Counted from the stretch's first letter, positions 41,864 through 50,927 are shown. The stretch is 64,000 nt of DNA from Chitinophaga rhizophila (GCF_019492185.1 NZ_JAICCF010000001.1:62001-126000), one strand, 5' to 3'. Notes: generated by a model not told the origin, from the letters alone. Numbers and translations: made by a program.

Positions 41864-43474
41864 CTATAAGGTATCAATATTTTTCCCATTTTTCAATAGC
41901 CCCTGCTGTTGCATGCGCAGGATTTTTAGCAGTACGCCATTTGTCCATCCGAAACCGTCCTGATTTGGATACTCTCCCCCACCTCCGGCCAGGGTAGTAT
42001 CCTTCACATTGTACTTTTCCAGCAGTTTGCCTGTTTGCCTGAATACTCGGATATTCTGCTTTGACCAGCGGCCGGCAATCTCACCAGCCAGCGAGTCCTT
42101 GTGATAGGTAAGCAAACCTGATATGGCCATCCATTGCAGTGGGGCCCAGCCATTAGGTGCATCCCATTGCTCGCCCGTTTCTACTGGTGTGGATACGAGT
42201 CCGCCTGGATATAAGAACTCTTTTGTTAATACAGTGGTCATACTGTCTGCCTGCCCTTCCCTGGCAATGCCGAAAAAGAAAGGATACATACCTCCCAGGT
42301 GCAGCACAGGCGTCATTTTATCTTTCCTGAAGTCATAATCCCTGAAAAAGCCGGACTTCGCATCCCAGCAATAGCGCAGGATAGCATCTCTGCGTACACT
42401 GGCCGCAGATTCGTATTGCAATGACTTTACCGTATTACCTTTCATACTGTAGGCATCTGCAAGGGTCATTTCGAGGTTGTACAGCAGGCAATTAAGATCA
42501 ACGGGGATAATATCTGTAATGTGAATGGTCTCCAGCGACTTTCCGTCTTCAAACCAGCGGCAGCTGTAATCCCAGCCCGATTCAGCACCGGTACGCAGCT
42601 CCCGGTATACGGCAGTATGACGGGGCGACTTTTCTGCCGTAGCAATATCCTCCCGCCAGGACTCTTCCCTTGGCCAGTCGCCTCTGTCCCAGTACCGGTT
42701 AAGTATAGCACTATCTTTCAATACGACCAGGTGACCATCTGTTTTGCCTTGTGCTGGCTTTTTCATCCAGAACTGGTACTCTTTTTCCAGCACGTCCAGG
42801 TAATGCGTCAGGATCTCCTGCTTATGTGTTTCCTTTGCTTCCACCAGTAGCTGTACCATCAGGGAGAAATAAGGCGGCTGTGAACGCGTAAGGTAGTAAG
42901 TCCGGTTACCATTAGGAATAAACCCATAGGTCCTGATGAGGTACGCGAAGTTCTTGATCATGCTTTCTATCAGGTCAGTTCTGCCGCTTTCTTTCAGTCC
43001 GAGCATAGTGAAATAGCTATCCCAGTAATATACCTCACGGAAACGCCCCCCCGGCACCACATATGCTTCAGGCAGAGCGATAAGAGACCCGCGGGCGTTT
43101 ATCGTGTCAGGCATACGTGTCAGTACATTCCATAAAGATTCGATATGTGCTGTTACATCCTGTGTACTGTCAGTTACATAGCCGGAAGTAGCTGCTGCCG
43201 GTACATAAAAGTGAGCATGCACAAATTTGGAAAGATCAAAGCCGGGCGCAGTCTTTTCTTTTGCATATGCCTGGAGTACATCAGCGGGAGAAGTTTTAGG
43301 GGCACAATCAGCCAAGGTCTTACTGTCTGCAAATATCCTCGCATGCTGTACCTGTTCAAATAATCCGGGAAATTCCTGACGGGGTGAACGCTCTTTTACA
43401 ACAACCTGATCCTGCTGTTTACAGGACATAATACCGGCTATCGCTCCGGCAATGAGCAAAAGTCTTCCATTCAT
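41864..43474 (-). CDS. treA: Periplasmic GH37 trehalase, predicted lipoprotein
   Basis: A 536-residue enzyme splitting trehalose into two glucoses. Both GH37 signatures are visible: PGGRFREVYYWDSYF at residues 141-155 and QWDAPNGWAPLQW near residue 450. The start has a lipoprotein signal (lipobox AGIMSC, Cys18), so it is anchored in the outer membrane or periplasm. The glycine-rich GGGGEYPNQDGFGWTNGV near the C-terminus is also family-typical. It is followed by the DUF5009 gene. Confidence 0.95.
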   Translation of the reverse strand: MNGRLLLIAGAIAGIMSCKQQDQVVVKERSPRQEFPGLFEQVQHARIFADSKTLADCAPKTSPADVLQAYAKEKTAPGFDLSKFVHAHFYVPAAATSGYVTDSTQDVTAHIESLWNVLTRMPDTINARGSLIALPEAYVVPGGRFREVYYWDSYFTMLGLKESGRTDLIESMIKNFAYLIRTYGFIPNGNRTYYLTRSQPPYFSLMVQLLVEAKETHKQEILTHYLDVLEKEYQFWMKKPAQGKTDGHLVVLKDSAILNRYWDRGDWPREESWREDIATAEKSPRHTAVYRELRTGAESGWDYSCRWFEDGKSLETIHITDIIPVDLNCLLYNLEMTLADAYSMKGNTVKSLQYESAASVRRDAILRYCWDAKSGFFRDYDFRKDKMTPVLHLGGMYPFFFGIAREGQADSMTTVLTKEFLYPGGLVSTPVETGEQWDAPNGWAPLQWMAISGLLTYHKDSLAGEIAGRWSKQNIRVFRQTGKLLEKYNVKDTTLAGGGGEYPNQDGFGWTNGVLLKILRMQQQGLLKNGKNIDTL

Positions 43475-43513
43475 ATTTACGTGGTTTCTATATTAATCGC
43501 TACCTGTATTGTA

Positions 43514-43780
43514 CTACCGGTTAATACGGTTCAGCAGGATAGCAAAAGATCGCATATTTTCACGGGTTGCATTGGCATCGTTCTCTGACTGTTCAAATAG
43601 CTGTCTGAGGTCCTCCATCTGCGTCAGCAGTACAGGCGATACGTTATACTTTTTCACGATATTGATCGCTTCGTCTACCTGTGGCTTCGCGTAGCTGTAA
43701 ATCCTGAAGGTGTAAGGGGGGTCAAGAAAATAGGATTTAATCTCTGCCAGGCGTATGATATCCGAATTACTTATTTTCAT
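43514..43780 (-). CDS. Hypothetical protein, 88 residues
   Basis: A small helical soluble protein (MKISNSDIIRLAEIKSYFLDPP, then VDEAINIVKKYNVSPVLLTQMEDLRQLF). The start at 43780 is preferred over an upstream ATG at 43804 because MKISNSD has a polar Bacteroidota-type beginning; this is a weak argument. No family was recognised. It is upstream of trehalase on the same strand with a 39-bp gap. Confidence 0.55.
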   Translation of the reverse strand: MKISNSDIIRLAEIKSYFLDPPYTFRIYSYAKPQVDEAINIVKKYNVSPVLLTQMEDLRQLFEQSENDANATRENMRSFAILLNRINR

Positions 43781-43875
43781 AATTACACATTTCAAGCTAT
43801 TCAAAGTGCAAAGTTACGCTATTACCGGTGGATACGGATAATTTTATCATCCTGCTACCCTAACATCACAATCCT

Positions 43876-43883
43876 TACTTTTG
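43876..43883 (+). promoter_or_regulatory. -7 promoter box of the alkC-like gene
   Basis: TACTTTTG is a perfect match to TAnnTTTG, 22 bp before the ATG at 43906. It is followed by the CAACTGCC-type GC-richer start region seen at other promoters in this window. Confidence 0.6.
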
Positions 43884-43905
43884 CAACTGCCGAAAATAAC
43901 AGATA

Positions 43906-45000
43906 ATGAGTTTGCTGAAAGATCTCTATTCCCCCGCTTTCTATAATGGATTTGCCGATGTACTGGCCCAGACCCTGCCTGCGTTCAATAAACGAGCATT
44001 TATAAAACGCATCTATCAGCCGGATTTTGAAGCCAAAGAACTGAAAGAACGTATGAAGCATACCACAGCGGTATTGCATACTTTCCTGCCTGCTGACTAT
44101 GAAAAAGCCGTGACACTCATTGACCAGATCATTCAGGCACTTAAAAAAGCCGGCTACGGGGAAGCGCTGGAATTTATCTTCCTGCCAGACTACCTGGCCA
44201 CTTATGGCCTGGAACACTACACCGCCTCGGTAAAAGCCCTGGAATCTGTCACGCAGTTCATTACCTGTGAATTTGCCGTACGCCCCTTCCTGATCCGGTA
44301 TGGTGACAAAATGATGCAACAGATGCTGAAATGGTCCGTGCACAAGCATGCAAAAGTGCGTCGCCTCGCTTCTGAAGGCAGCCGCCCCCGCCTGCCCTGG
44401 GCTATGGCTGTTCCCTTCCTGAAAAAAGACCCCACTCCTGTACTGCCTATACTCGAAAACCTGAAGCAGGACCCTTCCGAGTCTGTAAGACGCAGCGTTG
44501 CCAATAACCTGAACGACATTGCCAAAGATCATCCTGCCATCGTCATCGGCATAGCCACGAAATGGAAAGGCCTCAGTAAAGAAACGGATGCTATCATCAA
44601 ACATGGCTGCCGCACACTCCTTAAACAAGGAAGTAAGGAAATACTCGCACACTACGGATTGAAAAGCACGCACGTCGCCTTCCGCGACTATAAGATCCTT
44701 ACGCCAAAAGTAAACACCGGAGACAGCCTGGAGTTCTCATTTACTATCCGGAATACCGATACCCAGGCCCAGACGATCCGCCTGGAATATGCGGTGTACT
44801 ATCTCAAACAAAACGGTACACTATCCAAAAAGGTCTTTAAGATCAGTGAGAAAACCTACGCTGCCGGCGAACAGGTGACTGTTATCCGTAAACAGTCTTT
44901 CCGCCTGATCACCACCCGCGTGTTCTACCCAGGCAAACACCAGCTGTCTGTCATCATCAACGGGGCAGAACAACCTGCAAAATATTTTGAACTGATCTAG
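43906..45000 (+). CDS. AlkC-like DNA alkylation-repair glycosylase with Ig-like C-terminal domain
   Basis: A 364-residue protein. Residues 1-245 form HEAT-like helical repeats (for example KHAKVRRLASEGSRPRLPWA and DPSESVRRSVANNLNDIAKDHP), and the RPRLPW segment is typical of the AlkC branch of the AlkD superfamily. Residues about 255-364 form an immunoglobulin-like beta domain (GDSLEFSFTIRNTDTQAQTI), as found in AlkC. It would excise 3-methyladenine-type lesions. Confidence 0.8.
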   Translation: MSLLKDLYSPAFYNGFADVLAQTLPAFNKRAFIKRIYQPDFEAKELKERMKHTTAVLHTFLPADYEKAVTLIDQIIQALKKAGYGEALEFIFLPDYLATYGLEHYTASVKALESVTQFITCEFAVRPFLIRYGDKMMQQMLKWSVHKHAKVRRLASEGSRPRLPWAMAVPFLKKDPTPVLPILENLKQDPSESVRRSVANNLNDIAKDHPAIVIGIATKWKGLSKETDAIIKHGCRTLLKQGSKEILAHYGLKSTHVAFRDYKILTPKVNTGDSLEFSFTIRNTDTQAQTIRLEYAVYYLKQNGTLSKKVFKISEKTYAAGEQVTVIRKQSFRLITTRVFYPGKHQLSVIINGAEQPAKYFELI

Positions 45001-45110
45001 GACCTGTTTTGTTGTATTTATGTCTCAAATACCCCCTTACTTTGGCAGGTATGCACTGCCGGGTATTGCGGATACTGGCAGACATTTGTAATACACTAAA
45101 CCTCCATGAC

Positions 45111-45884
45111 ATGAAAGCTTACAATAATGATCAGACTGTTGAAATGGAACACCCTGTCGTTGATGAAGCCGAATGGATCAAAGCCCGCACGGACCTGTTA
45201 AAAAAAGAGAAAGAATTAACCCGCCTCCGCGATGAATTAAGCAAATTACGCCGCGATCTTCCCTGGCAGAAAGTAGACAAAGTCTACATTTTTGAAGGTG
45301 CAGATGGCCCCGTATCCTTATCAGAGCTGTTTGAAGGCCGCAGTCAGCTGATCGTACAGCACTTTATGATGGCACCCGGCTGGAAAGAAGGCTGCGTAGG
45401 CTGTTCCTTTATGGCAGATAATGTGGACAGCGGACTGGTGCACCTGCTCAACCATGACGTGTCTTATGTGGCCATTTCCCGCGCTCCCTACAAGGAAATC
45501 GTTCCTTTCAGAGAACGTATGGGCTGGTCATTCAAATGGGTCTCCTCCTTTAATACTGACTTTAATTTCGACTACCATGTCTCTGCGACAGAGGAAGATA
45601 TTGCCCGCAATGAGATGATGTATAATTACGAAAATGTGCCGGTATCTGAAAAGGAACTTCCCGGAATGAGTGTCTTTTACAAAGACGAACACGGCGATAT
45701 CTACCATACCTACTCCACCTACGGCCGTGGTGCAGAAACTGTACTCGGCACCTATAACATGTTGGATATGACGCCGAAAGGCCGGAATGAAAAAGACGGA
45801 GAAGGTAATCTGACAGACTGGGTAAAGCATCACGATAAATATCAGCATCAGGCCCCTGAAGCACATAGCTGCTGCAGTCACTAA
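45111..45884 (+). CDS. DUF899 thioredoxin-like protein
   Basis: A 257-residue thioredoxin-fold protein. It starts with a helical EWIKARTDLLKKEKELTRLRDELSKLRRDLPW segment, in separate stretches typical of DUF899, then KVYIFEGADGPVSL, FMMAPGWKEGCVGCSFMADN with a CxxC pair, and the family ending. The start at 45111 is chosen because the upstream in-frame stretch (from 45009) covers a TTACTTTGG promoter-like box at about 45038. Biochemistry is unknown; a redox role is likely. Confidence 0.85.
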   Translation: MKAYNNDQTVEMEHPVVDEAEWIKARTDLLKKEKELTRLRDELSKLRRDLPWQKVDKVYIFEGADGPVSLSELFEGRSQLIVQHFMMAPGWKEGCVGCSFMADNVDSGLVHLLNHDVSYVAISRAPYKEIVPFRERMGWSFKWVSSFNTDFNFDYHVSATEEDIARNEMMYNYENVPVSEKELPGMSVFYKDEHGDIYHTYSTYGRGAETVLGTYNMLDMTPKGRNEKDGEGNLTDWVKHHDKYQHQAPEAHSCCSH

Positions 45885-45895
45885 ACTTCTATAGC

Positions 45896-46303
45896 ATGGG
45901 TACATATCATTGTTGCGGAGAGCGCCCGACTACGGGTGCTCCCTGCAATACTACTCAGCAACCGCGTTCAACACCTACCGGAAATATCTTCCGGAGAGTT
46001 ATCCGGTTTGTCAAACCACTACTGCCGGCCTTTCTCCTTGCCATCATCCCTAAATGCCCCTTCTGCCTTGCCGCTTACCTAGCGCTGGGTACCGGTATCG
46101 GATTATCTGTTACCAGCGCCCGTTATCTGCACATATCCCTGCTCTGTGCAGGCATCATACCACTGTCCCTGCTCGCTGCTACACACTTAGCCCGATTACT
46201 ATACAATGAATCCCTCATTCGCTACATTTCACCGCAGAGAAAATGGCTGTTCATCAGCACCGCCGGTATACTGATCGGTTATAGCCTGCTGTGGTTATGC
46301 TGA
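45896..46303 (+). CDS. Small membrane protein with KCPFC motif (MerC-like)
   Basis: A 135-residue protein with Cys-rich N-terminus (YHCCGERPTTGAPC) and four hydrophobic segments. The first is followed by IIPKCPFCLAAYLALGTG, a CPxC arrangement seen in MerC-type and other metal- or redox-linked membrane proteins. It follows the DUF899 gene by 11 bp, so a shared redox or metal task is likely (inference). No mer operon partner is present. Confidence 0.6.
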   Translation: MGTYHCCGERPTTGAPCNTTQQPRSTPTGNIFRRVIRFVKPLLPAFLLAIIPKCPFCLAAYLALGTGIGLSVTSARYLHISLLCAGIIPLSLLAATHLARLLYNESLIRYISPQRKWLFISTAGILIGYSLLWLC

Positions 46304-46319
46304 TTTAGCAAAAGTTCGC

Positions 46320-46327
46320 TACCTTCG
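46320..46327 (+). promoter_or_regulatory. Candidate -7 promoter box before the first unknown membrane paralogue
   Basis: TACCTTCG (compare TAnnTTTG) followed by CACCC. It lies about 113 bp before the preferred ATG at 46441 and 22 bp before a short frame at 46350. Confidence 0.4.
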
Positions 46328-46440
46328 CACCCATTAATTATCGTCACCTATGAAATACGCCTGCTGCGATGACCACCATCCTACGGTACAACAGCTGCTA
46401 CTTATCATATATAGAAGAACGATACCGGACAATATTCGAG

Positions 46441-47409
46441 ATGCAGACCAACACACCGTTGACAACACAAAATATTAATTCTCTATACCAGCTACGTACC
46501 AGGAGAATATACCTTATCAGGATCTTTTTTATCGTAAGCATTGCCTTACTGATAGGGGGCTTTTTATTGCTCTTCACGGGCTTCGATGATGATGCACTAC
46601 TGCAATCAGGGGTAGTACTCACATCAGCTGCCTTCACCCTTGGCGCAGTTACAATCGGCATAAATAAAAAGCGAGGTAACTATGCGGCCCATCCTGCCTA
46701 TAGCAGCACCAAGCAGATATTGACGGATACACTGCTGTATGCTGAACTATCCTCTATCAATACCATCCGCTACCAATGTCAGGGTCATAGCCTGGATCTG
46801 CATATCCTTTCTGCAAAGGATAACAGATCCGATGATATGAGTTACCGGCGGTGGATCCAGGACGCGGTTACCCTCAGCCACGTACCTGTCCGGCTATCCT
46901 ATGTAGAATACGAACCAGGCACATTCATACTACTGGAAGCTCAGTACCCCGGATATCTGCATGCAGAACGGATAGTGACCATGCAGCCGGCAGACAGAAA
47001 GTATTTCACTAACAAACTGCTGTTCAGATTAGGCAGAATGACCGGCATCGCAACAGGTATCCTGCTGTTCGTATTCCTGGTACCTCAATTTGAGACGGTA
47101 GCACGTGTATTTGTTTCTATCGCTTATGCGTTCTTTATGCTCTTTTTTGTACCTGTAACACTGCGGGAAATTATTACCATTCTAAGAGCCAGCGACAAGG
47201 TCGTTATACATACCACCATCACGGAAGTACTGGGCATTACCGTCAGTACACGCGAATCCTGGAAGCGGGAACCTTACTACCGGCTTGCCGACGGCGGACT
47301 TATCACCTTCGACAACGAGTCATTTCAGGCAGGCGATAAGATCGCTATACAGTATATCGTAAGGCGTAATGGCAGCAAGGGATTGTTACTGGAAGTAAAG
47401 AAGCAATAG
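46441..47409 (+). CDS. Membrane protein of unknown family, first of two tandem paralogues
   Basis: A 322-residue protein with two helices near residues 28-75, a soluble domain with YAELSSINTIRYQCQGHSLDL and VPVRLSYVEYEPGTFILLE, two further helices near 200-245, and a soluble C-terminus (TEVLGITVSTRE...YRLADGGLITFDNESFQAGDKIAIQY). The start at 46441 (MQTNTPLTTQ) is chosen because the downstream paralogue starts alike. No known domain is recognised. Confidence 0.75.
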   Translation: MQTNTPLTTQNINSLYQLRTRRIYLIRIFFIVSIALLIGGFLLLFTGFDDDALLQSGVVLTSAAFTLGAVTIGINKKRGNYAAHPAYSSTKQILTDTLLYAELSSINTIRYQCQGHSLDLHILSAKDNRSDDMSYRRWIQDAVTLSHVPVRLSYVEYEPGTFILLEAQYPGYLHAERIVTMQPADRKYFTNKLLFRLGRMTGIATGILLFVFLVPQFETVARVFVSIAYAFFMLFFVPVTLREIITILRASDKVVIHTTITEVLGITVSTRESWKREPYYRLADGGLITFDNESFQAGDKIAIQYIVRRNGSKGLLLEVKKQ

Positions 47410-47452
47410 AACTACCTGTCATGAATAGGTTGTAACTTCAACAGATAATTTT

Positions 47453-47460
47453 TATCTTTC
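47453..47460 (+). promoter_or_regulatory. Candidate -7 promoter box before the second paralogue
   Basis: TATCTTTC lies 36 bp before the ATG at 47496, with TTG at 47430 about 20 bp upstream as a possible -33 element. The second paralogue may therefore have its own promoter. Confidence 0.4.
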
Positions 47461-47495
47461 CAGCGACGATTTTTAAGTATAGCCCAATATTAACG

Positions 47496-48467
47496 ATGCA
47501 GACTACGACCCTATTAACAGAACAGGAACTGAAGATACTCAACGACCTGAAACAACCGGAAGGCGCTACGCTTCAAGGTGTCCTTACCTTTGGCATTATT
47601 ATGTTTGTCATGGGCGCGCTGACCAGCCTTTTTGCTTTCATGGATATATTCGCTATGGCACTGGCCGGCCCCATTCTGCTGATTGGCATTATCACTATAA
47701 TCGTTGCGATACGAAAGAAGCGGAGAAATAAAGACTTCTTTAACAATCCGCCTTATGGCAATCTAAAACAGGTACTTACCGACCACCTGCTACGTGTAGA
47801 ACTGGTCGGCAATCAGGTACTGCGCTACCATTTTCAGGGCTACCAGATGGACTTTTACATCGCCGGCGGACAAGGATATCATCCTTCCTTTTTCCGCCAC
47901 AAAAGGCCGATAGAAGACGTGAATACATTAACTAATATACCAGTCAGGATATCTTATGTAGCGTTTCAACCACAGGAAAATGTATTGCTTGACATTGTGT
48001 ATGGTCAGTCAACATTAACAGAAGCGGTTGTACCTCTGGATCAGGAAGACCGGGACAAGATGGTGAAGGAAAATTTCCAACTGGCGGGATGGTTATTTCT
48101 TTTCGGAATTGGCATTGCATTGCTCATTGGCTGTTTCACCAGCTTTAAAAGTGACATATTTCCGCTCACCCTTGCCTTCTCAGCCGGCCCGATAGCGCTG
48201 ATCAGTCTATGGATCATTATAGATGCGCGATGGCTTGCCAGAAACGCTGATACCAAGATCATTATCCGGACTACTGTCAGTGAAATACTAGGCATCAGGG
48301 TCAGAAGTGGCAAGACGACCGTCCGCAACAGCTTTTTGAGACTGGGAGACGGCTCCCTTATGCATATCCCCAATCAGTCCTGTCATCCCGGCGCAAAGAT
48401 TGAGATCCAGTTTGTAGCCAACAAAGCAGGCAAAAGAAGCCGGCTGATCGATCTGAAAACATACTAA
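47496..48467 (+). CDS. Membrane protein of unknown family, second of two tandem paralogues
   Basis: A 323-residue protein sharing the order of features with the preceding one: paired helices at about 25-70, VELVGNQVLRYHFQGYQMDFYI, VPVRISYVAFQPQENVLLD, paired helices at about 195-245, and TVSEILGIRVRSGK followed by LRLGDGSLMHIPNQSCHPGAKIEIQF. The repeated 'DG-LI/LM...N-S--GAKI-IQ' end suggests a conserved C-terminal beta domain. Function is unknown. It is followed by a perfect terminator. Confidence 0.75.
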   Translation: MQTTTLLTEQELKILNDLKQPEGATLQGVLTFGIIMFVMGALTSLFAFMDIFAMALAGPILLIGIITIIVAIRKKRRNKDFFNNPPYGNLKQVLTDHLLRVELVGNQVLRYHFQGYQMDFYIAGGQGYHPSFFRHKRPIEDVNTLTNIPVRISYVAFQPQENVLLDIVYGQSTLTEAVVPLDQEDRDKMVKENFQLAGWLFLFGIGIALLIGCFTSFKSDIFPLTLAFSAGPIALISLWIIIDARWLARNADTKIIIRTTVSEILGIRVRSGKTTVRNSFLRLGDGSLMHIPNQSCHPGAKIEIQFVANKAGKRSRLIDLKTY

Positions 48468-48478
48468 TAACAGTCTAT

Positions 48479-48518
48479 AAAAGCGAAAGCCTTCCTGCGC
48501 AGGAAGGCTTTCGCTTTT
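48479..48518. terminator. Perfect 40-bp palindromic bidirectional terminator
   Basis: The 20-base arms 48479-48498 and 48499-48518 are exact complements, starting with AAAAGCGAAAGCC and ending in TTTT. It lies between convergent genes (stop at 48467 and stop at 48535) and serves both. Confidence 0.9.
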
Positions 48519-48534
48519 AAACGTATATACAGCG

Positions 48535-50244
48535 TTAAATTTCGCCTTTCTTCATTTGCCCCACCGCATAGTCCACCGCCCTGGCTGTAAGCGCCATATA
48601 GGTCAAAGACGGGTTTTGCGTGGAAGTGGAAGTCATACATGCACCATCTGTCACAAATACGTTATTGACTGCATGCAGCTGATTCCATTTATTCAGTACG
48701 GACGTCTTCGGATCATGCCCCATACGCGCGCCGCCCATTTCATGTATATCCAGTCCGGGCGCTTGTTTGGAGTCGCCGGTACGGATATTTTTGAAACCTG
48801 CTTTGGTATACATTTCCTCCATCTGCTCATGGAAGTCTTTGATCATTTTCTCATCATTATCATCATAACCAATATTGATGTGCAGCACCGGCATTCCCCA
48901 TTCATCTTTCTTTGACTGGTCAAGCGTGAGCTGACTGCTTTCTTTCGGGATGGTTTCTCCCATCATATGGGAACCTACATACCAGTTACCTGTTTCTTCG
49001 TTGAACAACTGATCTTTCAGGCTGGTGCCGAATCCGTCATTGCTACGCCAGCTGCGGCGGCCTGTATCAAAACCGGCTGCATATCCGCGCAGGAAGTCTG
49101 TTTCCTGCTTCTTTACGTTCCTGAAGCGTGGGATGTAGGCGCTTGTCGGACGACGCCCTTCGGTCGTCACATCCGGGAACCCGTCATAGTCTGCATAAAT
49201 GGTTGCCCTGTAGTTATGGAACGCAAAGTATTTACCCAGTACGCCGCTGTCATTACCTAATCCGTTAGGGAAACGGCTGGATGTTGAGTTAAGCAGTATC
49301 AGGTTGGAATTGATGGCTGCTGCATTTACAAAAATGATACGTGCATAGTACTCGATCATTTCTTTGGATTGTGCATCCACCACGCGTACGCCGGTAGCCT
49401 TACCTTTCTTGTCATCATAGATGATAGAGTGTACTACTGAATGCGGACGAAGGGTCAGATTGCCCGTCTTTTCTGCCCATGGCAATGTAGACGAGTTACT
49501 GCTGAAGTATCCGCCAAACGGGCACCCGCGCTGACAAAGATTTCTCTTCTGGCACTGTACCCTGCCCTGCTGGGTATGGATTGGCTGCGGCTCAGAAAGA
49601 TGGGCGCAGCGGCCATATATAACATGGCGGTCTTTATAATTATCTGCAACAAATCCTTTGAAATATTGCTCTACGGCAGTCAGCTCCATTGGCGGCAGAA
49701 ACTCTCCGTCAGGCAGAATATCAATTCCGTCTTTATTACCGGAAATGCCGACAAACTTCTCCACGTAGCTATACCAGGGTGCAATATCTGCATAGCGTAT
49801 CGGCCAGTCTACCGCAAAGCCATCTCTTGCCGGGCCTTCAAAATCATAGTTGCTCCAGCGCTGCGTCTGCCTGGCCCACAGCAGGGATTTACCTCCTACC
49901 TGGTATCCGCGGATCCAGTCAAATGGTTTATCCTGCTCGTAAGGATGCTCTTTATCTTTTACGAAGAAATGCATGGCATCTTCCTTAAAAGCGTAGCAAC
50001 GGCTCACAACAGGCGCTTCCTGCCTGATGGCTTCAGGTATCTGTCCGCGGTGCTGAAATTCCCAGGGATATTTGTTGGTAGTGGGATAGTCTTTCAGGTG
50101 TTTGACATCTCTTCCTCTTTCCAGTACCAGTGTTTTCAACCCTTTTTCTGTGAACTCTTTTGCTGCCCACCCTCCACTGATGCCTGATCCTATCACAATC
50201 GCATCAAACGTGCGATCCTGCGCACTTGTATTTAAATTCGCCAT
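48535..50244 (-). CDS. GMC-family oxidoreductase (gluconate 2-dehydrogenase catalytic subunit-like)
   Basis: A 569-residue FAD enzyme. The N-terminal dinucleotide motif is FDAIVIGSGISGGWAAKEF; GGKSLLWARQTQRW is the flavin-attachment-type region; four Cys occur in VQCQKRNLCQRGCPFGGY; the C-terminal active-site region is LDIHEMGGARMGHDP...TSTSTQNPSLTYMALTARA. It oxidises a sugar or sugar acid hydroxyl, probably in the periplasm. The preceding gene (11 bp upstream) encodes the small subunit; no cytochrome subunit is present. Confidence 0.92.
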   Translation of the reverse strand: MANLNTSAQDRTFDAIVIGSGISGGWAAKEFTEKGLKTLVLERGRDVKHLKDYPTTNKYPWEFQHRGQIPEAIRQEAPVVSRCYAFKEDAMHFFVKDKEHPYEQDKPFDWIRGYQVGGKSLLWARQTQRWSNYDFEGPARDGFAVDWPIRYADIAPWYSYVEKFVGISGNKDGIDILPDGEFLPPMELTAVEQYFKGFVADNYKDRHVIYGRCAHLSEPQPIHTQQGRVQCQKRNLCQRGCPFGGYFSSNSSTLPWAEKTGNLTLRPHSVVHSIIYDDKKGKATGVRVVDAQSKEMIEYYARIIFVNAAAINSNLILLNSTSSRFPNGLGNDSGVLGKYFAFHNYRATIYADYDGFPDVTTEGRRPTSAYIPRFRNVKKQETDFLRGYAAGFDTGRRSWRSNDGFGTSLKDQLFNEETGNWYVGSHMMGETIPKESSQLTLDQSKKDEWGMPVLHINIGYDDNDEKMIKDFHEQMEEMYTKAGFKNIRTGDSKQAPGLDIHEMGGARMGHDPKTSVLNKWNQLHAVNNVFVTDGACMTSTSTQNPSLTYMALTARAVDYAVGQMKKGEI

Positions 50245-50255
50245 AATGATTGCTG

Positions 50256-50807
50256 TTAGGCAGTCCTTCTGCTTGCTGGTTTAACAGGTATGCTTCCGTG
50301 GAAGCGAGCGGGAACAAGCTCATATACCTGAACTTTTGTAAGAAAATATTCTGAAGTGGTGTAACCCTGAATGATCAGGCGTTTGGTGGCATGGTAAAAG
50401 TAAGCGGCACCGCCGTCTTCGGCTTTGGCTTTCTCCAGCTCTCCCAGCAATGCTGCTCTGGCTTCCGGCGTACTTTTCTCAAATGATTTACCAGTTTTCT
50501 TTTCACTCAGTTCCGAAAATGCTTTCATGCCGGCTGTCCATTGCTGCTGGTCTTCTTTTTTGAAGCAATCGTCAACCATAGTCAAAGCAAAAAGATGCGC
50601 TTTGACATCCTTTGCTCCCGGCGTAGAGGTAGTAGGAATCAGTGTATCTGCCAGCAATGCCAGCATGCTCTCTCCCTCACTGTCTACCGCGATATTCTTT
50701 AATGTGATAGAAGCCGGGGCCGTCTTTCTGAGACAGGCTGGCAATAGTGCCAGACCGGCAGAGACAACCAGGGCCTGTTTTAATGCGGTTCTTCTGTTTA
50801 CTAGCAT
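50256..50807 (-). CDS. Gluconate 2-dehydrogenase subunit 3-like protein
   Basis: A 183-residue protein with a twin-arginine-like, lipoprotein-type N-terminus (NRRTALKQALVVSAGLALLPAC) and the family core (MLALLADTLIPTTSTPGAKD, FFALTMVDDCF-like region, YFYHATKRLIIQGYTTSEYFLTKV). It helps export and stabilise the GMC catalytic subunit, which lacks its own signal peptide. The start at 50807 places the RR motif at the N-terminus; the in-frame ATG at 50861 would bury it. Confidence 0.88.
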   Translation of the reverse strand: MLVNRRTALKQALVVSAGLALLPACLRKTAPASITLKNIAVDSEGESMLALLADTLIPTTSTPGAKDVKAHLFALTMVDDCFKKEDQQQWTAGMKAFSELSEKKTGKSFEKSTPEARAALLGELEKAKAEDGGAAYFYHATKRLIIQGYTTSEYFLTKVQVYELVPARFHGSIPVKPASRRTA

Positions 50808-50927
50808 GAGTAATTGTTTACATAACCGAGTTAAGGTATACGTTATAATTAATATTTCCAAGCTAATTGTTTGCTAATTTTCGTTGCTGTAACTTGAGCG
50901 CTGCTACTTTACAATAATACGCATGTT

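Noticed and set aside
43855-44673. 272-codon minus-strand frame
   Set aside because: Antisense to the AlkC-like gene, which has matching HEAT and Ig-like features and its own promoter box.
46350-46478. 42-residue frame starting 22 bp after the TACCTTCG box
   Set aside because: It overlaps the start of the membrane paralogue out of frame and has no recognisable content. It could be a leader peptide but nothing supports translation.
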